Source: Maribacter sp.
GTDB lineage: Bacteria > Bacteroidota > Bacteroidia > Flavobacteriales > Flavobacteriaceae
Length of the DNA: 36,112 nucleotides
Assembly: GCA_029287355.1 (NCBI GenBank)
Contig: JARFRH010000061.1
Span: 1 to 36,112 of the forward strand
Reading direction: 5' to 3'
Each line of letters starts with the position of its first letter. Positions within the stretch are counted from its first letter, which is position 1. The notes below the pieces were generated by a model. The model made no database searches. It was not told where the DNA came from and was given only the letters and a program-made list of their open reading frames with translations. The position numbers were made by a program, and so were the translations under genes. Positions 15,313-22,606 of the stretch are shown one piece after another.

Positions 15313-15852
15313 TCAGCCCTTGAAATGACCTACCGTCTTAAAAATGGTATCTAGAAAGACTTCTTTATCGAATGGCTTAATCATAACTTTGTTCATGCCA
15401 GCATGGAGGCATTTTTTGATATTCTCCGGATATCCATCGGCGGTTATCCCAATGATAGGAATATCTTTAATATTCTTGAACGGAAATTCCCTTATCAGTT
15501 TGGTAATCTGGTCTCCCGATATGTTGGGAAGATGCACATCCATAATGATGATATCATAGTTAGAACTCACTACTTCTTGCAGTACCAAGGCACCATCGTA
15601 AACAAGATCAATATGAAATCTGCCTGTACTCAACAAGCTTTTGAAGAGGGTAGTTTGCACCTGTAAATCATCTTCGACCAACAATAACCTAAGTTTTGGT
15701 CCGTCACTTATTTCCAACTTTCCGACACTGGTCTTGGGGCCTGCTACTTTGGTCCTTACCGAAGTAAGCAATTGATATTTCAACCCAAGATCAAAGTAAA
15801 ATTCGGAGCCTTGATCAATTTTTGACTTTATTTTGATCTTGCTGTCCATCAA
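15313..15852 (-). CDS. C-terminal part of hybrid histidine kinase: end of ATPase domain plus receiver domain
   Basis: This 179-residue segment continues the kinase at 15865-16854 in the same frame, separated only by TAG at 15867-15865. It begins inside the kinase ATPase domain (KIKSKIDQGSEFYFDL is the last strand of an HATPase domain), so it is not an independent protein by design. A linker follows, then a receiver domain from about residue 54 (LRLLLVEDD acidic pocket). The phospho-acceptor Asp105 is in IIIMDVHLPN, and the conserved Lys is in MIKPF near the end. The only nearby start is a TTG at 15852, four codons after the stop. If translated separately it would be a receiver with a useless kinase tail; if the stop is an error or suppressed, the full kinase is 513 residues. 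Confidence 0.88.
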   Translation of the reverse strand: MMDSKIKIKSKIDQGSEFYFDLGLKYQLLTSVRTKVAGPKTSVGKLEISDGPKLRLLLVEDDLQVQTTLFKSLLSTGRFHIDLVYDGALVLQEVVSSNYDIIIMDVHLPNISGDQITKLIREFPFKNIKDIPIIGITADGYPENIKKCLHAGMNKVMIKPFDKEVFLDTIFKTVGHFKG

Positions 15853-15864
15853 ATGTAGTAAGCC

Positions 15865-16854
15865 CTATGCAATAGCCAAACCCAAACCATTGCCAGCACT
15901 TTGGTTATTGGAATTCAATTGCTTAAAGATTTCAAAAATCACAGGAAAATCTTCAGGGCTGATTCCTATTCCAGTATCTTTTACTTGAAACCGTAAACTT
16001 ACGCGATTCGCCCTTTTCTGATTTAGCTTCACGTTTAGAGTCACTGTGCCTTTTTCAGTATATTTCAATGCATTGTCAAGTAAATTAGTCAATACCTGAA
16101 AAAGCCGAAGCCGATCCCCTTCCAGGATATCTGGAATGTCACCATCCCAAGAAGCGATGAAACTCAAGCCTTTTTCCTTCGCTTTTGCTTGATATGTAAA
16201 CTTGAGCAGTTCTAAAAAATCGACCAAATCGAACATTTTTGGAATAATGGTCAATCTTCCTGAATCAATCATGCTCATGCTAAGTATGTCTTCTAACAAC
16301 AACTTCAGATTGCTGTTCGAATCTTTTAGAAATCTCATCATTTGGCTTTGCTCCACATCCAATTTCGTGTCTTGCAATAAATCGGTAATCGCCATGATGC
16401 TGGTCAACGGATTTCTGAGTTCATGACTGAAATTTTGAATGAAACGATTCTTGAAGCGTTCCCTTTCTTCTAATTCAAGGTTCTTGATCACCGTAAGTTC
16501 CGTTTTGATTACCGATTCATTACGCGCTTGGGTTACCAACCGATATGAATTATAATGCTGTGTAAAATCGTGGATGATAAGAAGCAACCCCCCTTGCTTC
16601 TTGAGTATTTTAATATCTATTATGAAGAGACCTTCCTGTAATGAAAGATGTACACAATTTAAGTCAATTTCTTCCTCAGGACCTTCAAAAATTGCCCCCA
16701 AACTTTCAAAAAAAGGATGCAGCTCAAAAATGGAGCTTCCTGATTTCACATCAAAAAGAACTTGGTCACTTTCTTGAACAAATCCTTTTTGATCAACAAA
16801 AATGAACTGTGTGTTTTTATTGATATATAGTTCACGGTACTGCTCAAGCATCAT
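15865..16854 (-). CDS. Soluble hybrid histidine kinase, N-terminal part, interrupted by in-frame TAG
   Basis: A 329-residue product with no membrane segment. It has a PAS-like sensor region (about 1-105, FIFVDQKGFVQESD), then a HisKA domain with phospho-acceptor His144 in NFSHELRNPLT. The HATPase domain shows an N box (TNLLDNALKYT), G1 (DTGIGI), F box (FEIFKQL) and G2 (GNGLGLAIA). TAG then follows, where relatives usually have Lys or Arg before a GLLHLM-type helix; that helix is encoded in frame directly after the stop. Without the downstream part the ATPase fold lacks its last helix and strand. The ATG overlaps the GTPase gene end by 11 bases, so translation is coupled. The receiver domain follows in the same frame. 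Confidence 0.9.
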   Translation of the reverse strand: MMLEQYRELYINKNTQFIFVDQKGFVQESDQVLFDVKSGSSIFELHPFFESLGAIFEGPEEEIDLNCVHLSLQEGLFIIDIKILKKQGGLLLIIHDFTQHYNSYRLVTQARNESVIKTELTVIKNLELEERERFKNRFIQNFSHELRNPLTSIMAITDLLQDTKLDVEQSQMMRFLKDSNSNLKLLLEDILSMSMIDSGRLTIIPKMFDLVDFLELLKFTYQAKAKEKGLSFIASWDGDIPDILEGDRLRLFQVLTNLLDNALKYTEKGTVTLNVKLNQKRANRVSLRFQVKDTGIGISPEDFPVIFEIFKQLNSNNQSAGNGLGLAIA

Positions 16855-17347
16855 TGGCTAATTGGCTGGCCAGATTGGCGAACAGGTCGTTCACCGCATC
16901 GCCCGTTTTGGCACTTGTTAAAAAGTCTACCAAGATGCTATTTTCAACCAAAGTCGTTTTCAATTCATTAGCGTCGACCAAATCGATCTTATTGCCAACG
17001 ACCAATAAGGGCGTATTTGGAATTTTCGCGGAAACAATCTTTAAATCATCGTTCAGATGCTGAAAAGTAGAAGGCCTCGCGATGTCGAAAACAAAAACAA
17101 CACCATGTGTACCCAACAAATACGCTTTTCGGATTGATGCGATATCATCTGTACCCTCCAAATCCCATAAAATCATTGAAATAGTGTTGTCTGGAGAAAT
17201 CACTACCACCTTTTTTGTAATATGTACGCCAATGGTGACCTTATAATTATCGGAAAAAGTATCGGTAACGAATCTACGGATCAAGGAGGTTTTGCCAACA
17301 CCAAAATGACCAAGAACAACAATTTTCTTAGATTTTAGCATTGCCAA
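16844..17347 (-). CDS. Ras-superfamily small GTPase
   Basis: A 167-residue single-domain GTPase of the prokaryotic Ras/Rab/MglA-like type. All G motifs are visible: G1 GHFGVGKT (13-20), G2 Thr38 in KVTIG, G3 WDLEG (61-65), G4 NKID (119-122) and G5 TSAK (144-147). In G3 the usual DTAGQ is DLEGT, so the catalytic Gln of Ras is replaced by Thr and hydrolysis probably needs a partner. No membrane anchor or lipidation Cys is present at the C-terminus. The gene overlaps the upstream coiled-coil/longin gene by 20 bases and the downstream kinase by 11, implying a fixed-stoichiometry module. An in-frame Met at residue 3 is an alternative start. Confidence 0.9.
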   Translation of the reverse strand: MAMLKSKKIVVLGHFGVGKTSLIRRFVTDTFSDNYKVTIGVHITKKVVVISPDNTISMILWDLEGTDDIASIRKAYLLGTHGVVFVFDIARPSTFQHLNDDLKIVSAKIPNTPLLVVGNKIDLVDANELKTTLVENSILVDFLTSAKTGDAVNDLFANLASQLANDA

Positions 17348-18191
17348 AATATTTTCTCAATTCCTTTTCCAAACGTATTTTCCCCGCGGGTACAATACTA
17401 TTTTCGTTACTTGCGGTTTCGAAAATCAAATCTAGATTCATTGCCATATAACTATTATAGAAATCAAAAATGATATCCTGTAGTGCATTTTTAGACCGGG
17501 TTATGTAATTTCCAGAAATCACAACGGCAACAAAGTGAGTTGCAAAGCTTTGAATATGAATATGATATAACTCATATTCGATAAGTTCTAGATTTTGATT
17601 TTTTTGATTAAAGGCGTCCTCAACAAAAGATTTGATTGCAGTCAGCATTCCTGAGACCATTTCTTCGTCCATAGTTTGTGATTTGGCATAACTGGCCTTT
17701 AGAATACCCGAGTCTTTTTCGATAAGCAACACTTGTTCGATTTTGGTAGCTGCCAAATCACGCAGCATCAACCCCTCCTCATTGACCCCCGTTACAAAAG
17801 ACCGAAATTTTCTTTTCCACCGCTTCAAAAATCCTAACTGATCGTCTATTTTTTCAGAGAGCAGCTTAATTTCTTGTGCCACATACTTCTTCACCATTTT
17901 ACCTAAAATTGGGTAAATGGCATCTACAACTTCGTCTTTGCTGTTTTTGATTTCTTCCTTTAAAGTAGCTGTAATAACAGGACCCAATGTTGTAGGAATG
18001 CTGGCTTTGAATTCATCGATCTGCTGTTCGATAATTGGATCAACTCTCTCTGATAGTTTATTACGCTCGTTGAGCGTTTGTTCTAGTACCTCGATACGGG
18101 CTGAAATGCGTTGCTCGAACTCGTGCTCATCGGCAAAGAGAATGTCCTTGAGAATCTCAAGCTTGTCTTTTTCATCCATTTTAGGATACAT
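17328..18191 (-). CDS. Coiled-coil protein with C-terminal Roadblock/longin-like region
   Basis: A 287-residue soluble protein. The N-terminal 95 residues are charged and helical (ILKDILFADEHEFEQRISAR). The middle VVDAIYPILGKMVKKYVAQEI and the following basic WKRKFRSF resemble the N-terminal module that precedes OmpA domains in some cyanobacterial and proteobacterial proteins, although no OmpA domain is present here. About 145-255 looks like a Roadblock/longin-type domain: VEQVLLIEKDSGILKASY in pattern terms (here KIEQVLLIEKDSGIL), then MVSGMLTAIKSFVEDAF and FVAVVISGN. Such domains commonly bind or activate small GTPases, and the next gene is one, overlapping by 20 bases. A partner or GAP role is inference. 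A Met at residue 5 is an alternative start. Confidence 0.75.
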   Translation of the reverse strand: MYPKMDEKDKLEILKDILFADEHEFEQRISARIEVLEQTLNERNKLSERVDPIIEQQIDEFKASIPTTLGPVITATLKEEIKNSKDEVVDAIYPILGKMVKKYVAQEIKLLSEKIDDQLGFLKRWKRKFRSFVTGVNEEGLMLRDLAATKIEQVLLIEKDSGILKASYAKSQTMDEEMVSGMLTAIKSFVEDAFNQKNQNLELIEYELYHIHIQSFATHFVAVVISGNYITRSKNALQDIIFDFYNSYMAMNLDLIFETASNENSIVPAGKIRLEKELRKYFGNAKI

Positions 18192-18199
18192 CGCGTGTT

Positions 18200-18559
18200 C
18201 TATTTTGCAGCTATTTTTTCACCTAGATCCACCAATAACTTACCTAGCATTTTCTTATTTACCTTATCGGTTTCGATGGCATCGATTTTCTCTGAAAGAT
18301 TATGCTCTAATTCGGTAATACGAATATTGACATCTGTAGATACGTTGTCGAGTGTTGTAGTTAAGTCGGTGCGAATCTCTTCTATTAGATCTTCTAATAC
18401 CTTCTTTTTATCAAGTATATCTTTTTTTAGTGCCTCGAACTCCGTGTCGTAAGTTTGAATGGTTTCACCAAAAATCAGATTCTTGATGATATCGATCTTA
18501 GAGGCCGAACTCTCTATTTTATCCTCTAATTTGAACATAGGCTTGTTGTTTTTGGTCAT
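18200..18559 (-). CDS. Short coiled-coil protein
   Basis: A 119-residue protein, almost entirely charged amphipathic helix with heptad-like spacing (ALKKDILDKKKVLEDLIEEI, ITELEHNLSEKIDAIETDKV), so a coiled coil. No signal peptide or membrane segment. KIDIIKNLIFGETIQTYDTE near 21-40 resembles KLEILKDILFADEHEFEQRI in the next gene, suggesting the two share an N-terminal module. It is the first gene of the GTPase operon, with eight bases to the next gene. No known family is recognised; it may be a scaffold or targeting subunit. A second Met (residue 8) is an alternative start. Confidence 0.75.
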   Translation of the reverse strand: MTKNNKPMFKLEDKIESSASKIDIIKNLIFGETIQTYDTEFEALKKDILDKKKVLEDLIEEIRTDLTTTLDNVSTDVNIRITELEHNLSEKIDAIETDKVNKKMLGKLLVDLGEKIAAK

Positions 18560-18674
18560 AGTAATCTTTTTTTAGCAACTTACCCTAAGTAAGTCGTTAT
18601 CAAGGCTTAAAATTGGGGGATTGTAAAATACGATTTTTTAAAGATGTTCGGTTAATCTTGTGTATAAACTCTTT

Positions 18675-18682
18675 CAAAACTA
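18675..18682 (-). promoter_or_regulatory. -7 box upstream of the GTPase operon
   Basis: Minus-strand TAGTTTTG matches TAnnTTTG and would start transcription near 18668, about 110 bases before the first operon gene. No TTG is found 19 bases upstream. It lies between the operon and the long inverted repeat at 18709-18807. Confidence 0.35.
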
Positions 18683-18708
18683 ACTTCATTCCGATAATCG
18701 GCATTGTC

Positions 18709-18807
18709 CAAGATACAATTATAACCCAAAAAGAGCTATAAGAATATCCCGTTGGGCTTATGTTTTGTCTAACTTCCATTGACTTTTTGAGCAATAATTG
18801 TATCTTG
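18709..18807. repeat. Long inverted repeat (14-bp perfect arms, 71-base spacer)
   Basis: Arms 18709-18722 (CAAGATACAATTAT) and 18794-18807 are exact reverse complements. Inside them, four unpaired bases on each side lead to a second pair of 7-base arms, 18727-18733 (CAAAAAG) and 18783-18789, so the element can fold into a long interrupted hairpin. It occupies the 338-base region between the divergent GTPase operon and metalloprotease gene, which otherwise holds only a possible -7 box. It could be a structured RNA, a small MITE-like relic or an invertible segment. No flanking target duplication is obvious. Confidence 0.6.
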
Positions 18808-18897
18808 CCTTTCATCGATTAGGCCCTAATTATGTTAAATCGATGCACGACCCGACCCCAATTCATACGAAACACTTGATAGAAACGTTCGCTACAT

Positions 18898-21465
18898 ATG
18901 AGATTGTTCATGCTATTTTTGGGTCTTATTTTTTCTTTAAGCGCTTGTAGTACCCTTGGCCTTGCAGGTAAGAAAAACCCTGTTGCAACCCAAAGCACAA
19001 AATTATCCGACAAAGAAAAATCCTTCTCTGAGCTGATTCCCAAAGATGCTATTTCACAAGAAGGACTGTTCAATGTGCACCAAGTTGGTGAGAAATACTT
19101 CTTTGAAATTCCCGATAGTCTGCTGAATCGTGAAATCTTAGTGGTTACGCGGTTTATAAAAACACCTTCAGGTGCACGAAACTACGGTGGTGAGAAAATA
19201 GCTGAGAATACGATTGTTTTTGAAAAAGGGCCAACGCACAATATTTTTCTACGTATAGCGACCCTCGTAAGTGCCGCCAACGAAGACGACGCAATTTCCA
19301 AAGCCGTCAATAATTCGAATATCACGCCTATTCTCGAAGCCTTCGAAATAAAGGCTAGTAATAAAAAGAAAAACGCTCACTTGATAGAAGTGACGAACTT
19401 CTTGAACAGTGAAAACCCTTTGTTAGCCCTCAGTAATCAGCAGAAAGATGCCTATCGCCTTTTGGGTATCGAAAAAGACAAATCGTACATCAACGAAATC
19501 AACTCATTTCCCTTAAACACTGAAATTAAGACTGTCAAAACGTATAAGGCCAAATCGAGTAAGGAAAAACGCAAGAAGCAATTACCGGCAGCGGTTCTGG
19601 CTGGTGTGGTTACCTTGGAAATCAACAATTCATTTATTCTGCTTCCCAAAGAACCGATGCAAAAACGATATTTCGATGCTCGTGTCGGGTATTTCGCAAG
19701 TTCGTATTTAGAGTACGGCGATGACCAACAGAAGGTCGACAAAAACACCTACATCCACCGATGGCGATTGGAAGTGAAACCAGAAGATATCGACAAATGG
19801 AAACGAGGTGAGTTGGTTGAGCCTAAAAAACCTATTATTTATTATATCGACCCTGCAACTCCAAAGAAATGGAGGCCTTATCTGATACAAGGTATAAGTG
19901 ATTGGCAAATAGCTTTTGAACAAGCCGGGTTCAAAAATGCCATTGTTGGCATGGAATGGCCTGAGAACGATCAGACCATGAGTCTTGAAGATTCTCGTTT
20001 CTCGGTACTCCGTTATTTCGCTTCTCCTTCCAAAAATGCGTATGGCCCTAATATTGTTGATCCCCGTAGTGGCGAAATTTTAGAAAGCCACATTGGCTGG
20101 TATCACAACCTGCTGAATTTACTCCACAGCTGGTATATGGTTCAAGCAGGGGCCGTAGATGAAAGAGCACAGCAAATGGAATTCGATACTGAACTTATGG
20201 GGCAATTAGTTCGCTTTGTAAGCTCTCATGAAGTGGGCCATACTTTGGGGCTTCGTCATAATATGGGTGCAAGTTTCGCAACACCAACGGAAAAGTTGAG
20301 AGATGCCGAATGGCTTTCAAAAAACGGACATACCAGTTCGATAATGGACTATGCTCGTTTCAACTATGTAGCACAACCTGAAGATAACATTCCCGTAGAA
20401 AATTTGATGCCCCGTATTGGTGATTATGACAAATGGGCCATACAATGGGGATATTCTAGATTTCCGCAAGAATTAGAGGCTATAGAAGAGAAAGAGCTAT
20501 TAAGTCAAATGGTCGTCGATAGTGTTGGGAACAATCCCAGACTGTGGTTTGGTGGTGAAGGTCGCGATTTTGACCCAAGGTCTCAAACGGAAGACCTGGG
20601 TGACAATTCTATGGAAGCTAGTATGTATGGCATTCTCAACCTGCAGCGTATTGCACCTTGTATCAAAGAATGGGTAAAAGAAAATGAAAGTGACGATTAT
20701 GCCAACTTGGATCAAATCTATAAAGACCTCATCAATCAATACAGTGATTATATCTTTCACGTTTCCAAAAATATCGGGGGTATTTACGTGACGCCCAAAA
20801 CCATGGGTGAAGACGGAGAAGTGTATCGCCCAGTCCCTAAACAGACTCAAAAACAAGCTTTGGCCTTTCTGAACACCTATATCTTTAAAGAACCTAAGTG
20901 GTTGATGCGCAATGAAATTTTAAACGCCATACGCTCACCTCAATCAAAAGAAAGTGTAACGAAAACCATGGAAAGTGTTATGGTCAATTTATTAGGGGGA
21001 AGTAGGATAAGCCGAATGACCTTTATTTCTGAACGCTATGTTGATGAAAATCCCTATCGCCCTGAAGAGTATATCGATGACCTCAATCAATTAGTTTGGG
21101 GAGATATGAATGTTTTTTATCAGACTAATGCCTATAGGCGTAAACTACAGAAGTCGTATGTATCTAACATGATAGCACTATATAAACCTGATGTTACCGA
21201 AGGTCTTGTCGAGGGGCTATTGGCAAAACTTTCTAAGGGATATACTTCTAATACCGATGTACGATCTTTAGCCTTAGATAATCTGCTGACCCTTCAGGGG
21301 AAAATCAAAAGAACGCTACCTGTAATGACAGATAGGCTTACGATTGCCCATTTGAACTACCTGAAACGAGAAATCGAAGCTGTGGTAGGTGAAACGGATG
21401 ATGTCGATCCTTTGTTCATTCCTTTCAGCAAAGAAATTTCGATTAAAGAGGATAGCAAAGAATAG
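18898..21465 (+). CDS. Zinc-dependent metalloprotease lipoprotein (DUF5117/DUF4953 type)
   Basis: An 855-residue secreted lipoprotein: the N-terminal helix ends in the lipobox LSAC with Cys17. Residues 80-250 fit the DUF5118/DUF5117 part (GEKYFFEIPDSLLNREILVV, VVTLEINNSFILLP). The catalytic part carries the extended zinc motif HEVGHTLGLRH with His444, Glu445, His448 and His454, of the metzincin type. A Met-turn-like SSIMDYARFNYV follows about 35 residues later. Bacteroidota encode several such proteins, and their substrates are largely unknown. Its stop touches the stop of the convergent Kelch gene with no base between. No promoter matching consensus is evident upstream. Confidence 0.92.
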   Translation: MRLFMLFLGLIFSLSACSTLGLAGKKNPVATQSTKLSDKEKSFSELIPKDAISQEGLFNVHQVGEKYFFEIPDSLLNREILVVTRFIKTPSGARNYGGEKIAENTIVFEKGPTHNIFLRIATLVSAANEDDAISKAVNNSNITPILEAFEIKASNKKKNAHLIEVTNFLNSENPLLALSNQQKDAYRLLGIEKDKSYINEINSFPLNTEIKTVKTYKAKSSKEKRKKQLPAAVLAGVVTLEINNSFILLPKEPMQKRYFDARVGYFASSYLEYGDDQQKVDKNTYIHRWRLEVKPEDIDKWKRGELVEPKKPIIYYIDPATPKKWRPYLIQGISDWQIAFEQAGFKNAIVGMEWPENDQTMSLEDSRFSVLRYFASPSKNAYGPNIVDPRSGEILESHIGWYHNLLNLLHSWYMVQAGAVDERAQQMEFDTELMGQLVRFVSSHEVGHTLGLRHNMGASFATPTEKLRDAEWLSKNGHTSSIMDYARFNYVAQPEDNIPVENLMPRIGDYDKWAIQWGYSRFPQELEAIEEKELLSQMVVDSVGNNPRLWFGGEGRDFDPRSQTEDLGDNSMEASMYGILNLQRIAPCIKEWVKENESDDYANLDQIYKDLINQYSDYIFHVSKNIGGIYVTPKTMGEDGEVYRPVPKQTQKQALAFLNTYIFKEPKWLMRNEILNAIRSPQSKESVTKTMESVMVNLLGGSRISRMTFISERYVDENPYRPEEYIDDLNQLVWGDMNVFYQTNAYRRKLQKSYVSNMIALYKPDVTEGLVEGLLAKLSKGYTSNTDVRSLALDNLLTLQGKIKRTLPVMTDRLTIAHLNYLKREIEAVVGETDDVDPLFIPFSKEISIKEDSKE

Positions 21466-22521
21466 CTATTCTCCATACTTTTCCATAGTGAACAACTCAG
21501 GAGTACCGCCTCGATTACCACAGCCTGAGGCAATGTATAGCGCCCCTTGGTATTCCAATAAACCCGTTCCGTGCCGCCCTTCAATTAAAGAAGGCAACAC
21601 TTTCCACTCATTGGTCGTTAAATTCAAAGCCTCTACCTCAGCATGCGCTTTTTCTTGAGTCATAGATTCCCCACCAACAACCAAAACGTCACCTTCAAAG
21701 AGCGTGGCAGCATTCCCTGCTCTTTGTGTAGGAATGTCATTAGGTAAAGTTACCCATGTATTACTGGCAATATCATAGACGTCAACTTCAGCTATGGTGC
21801 CACCAAATGATTCATCAGGGATTATTCCTGTATTTCGTCCAGCAGGTGCAACAATTTTTCCATTGACCAAAACTGCTTGAAAATGGTCTCGGGCTCTGGG
21901 AGCGTCTGCCAGAGTTTCCCATTCTCCCGTTGCGGGATCGTATTGATCCAGCCAATTTTTATGGTCTCCGATATGGCCGTTTTTGATACCGCAGGCGACA
22001 TACACCTTTCCATTATGGAGTACATTTCCAGTCGACCCACGTCTTCGTTCCTCAGGAATCTCGTCTCCTTGACTCCATGTATCCGTAACCGAGTCATAGA
22101 TGTAGATGTGGGAGGTCGGTGTTTCATTTGGCCATCCACCGGTTAATGCTCCAATAATATAGATTTTACTATCAATGACAAGGGGTTGAAAATGATGTAA
22201 CTCTATTGGTGGCTCTGCTCCTGTTGACCAACTTTCAGTTTGGGTGTCGAAAATGCTCACGGCTCGTATAGCTCTCCCGCCTAACAAATAAAACTTATCG
22301 GCTACACGAACAAAAGCAGCCTCATGACGCTGTACAGGTTTACTATCATCTTTTGACATTACCGACAGCCATTGCAATGTTACTTCCTCATTCTCAGATT
22401 CAGGTTCGGTTTCCATTTCCGTTTCCGTTTCCAAATCTGTCATTGGTGTTTCAGTATTCGATTCTTCTTTACAATCGATAAATATCAAAAAACAGGCTAC
22501 GAAAAAAAATTTCTTTGTCAT
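21466..22521 (-). CDS. Kelch-repeat lipoprotein
   Basis: A 351-residue protein predicted as a lipoprotein: hydrophobic MTKKFFFVACFLIFIDC, with a lipobox-like FIDC at Cys17. An acidic low-complexity linker (ETETEMETEPESENEE, about 31-46) follows, then about five to six Kelch blades forming a beta-propeller. Repeats show the typical pattern of a GG/GA/AC turn, Y or V, then W at a fixed distance (FYLLGG ... TESWSTG; IYIIGA ... TDTWSQG; VYVACG ... TGEWETL; LVVGGE ... TNEWKVL). Kelch propellers serve in binding or in sugar isomerisation (NanM-like), but no active site can be assigned. It is divergent from the phosphatase-like gene. Confidence 0.9.
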   Translation of the reverse strand: MTKKFFFVACFLIFIDCKEESNTETPMTDLETETEMETEPESENEEVTLQWLSVMSKDDSKPVQRHEAAFVRVADKFYLLGGRAIRAVSIFDTQTESWSTGAEPPIELHHFQPLVIDSKIYIIGALTGGWPNETPTSHIYIYDSVTDTWSQGDEIPEERRRGSTGNVLHNGKVYVACGIKNGHIGDHKNWLDQYDPATGEWETLADAPRARDHFQAVLVNGKIVAPAGRNTGIIPDESFGGTIAEVDVYDIASNTWVTLPNDIPTQRAGNAATLFEGDVLVVGGESMTQEKAHAEVEALNLTTNEWKVLPSLIEGRHGTGLLEYQGALYIASGCGNRGGTPELFTMEKYGE

Positions 22522-22606
22522 TACTTCTAAGGTTATGTCTTATTTTTATAAGTATAAACTTATTATTTTTCTGCCAAATTAGAAAAATCGATATAAAATA
22601 AATGCT

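Noticed and set aside
18600-18815. Minus-strand 71-codon frame between the GTPase operon and the metalloprotease
   Set aside because: It lies over the long inverted repeat, has no recognisable family and looks like a chance frame.
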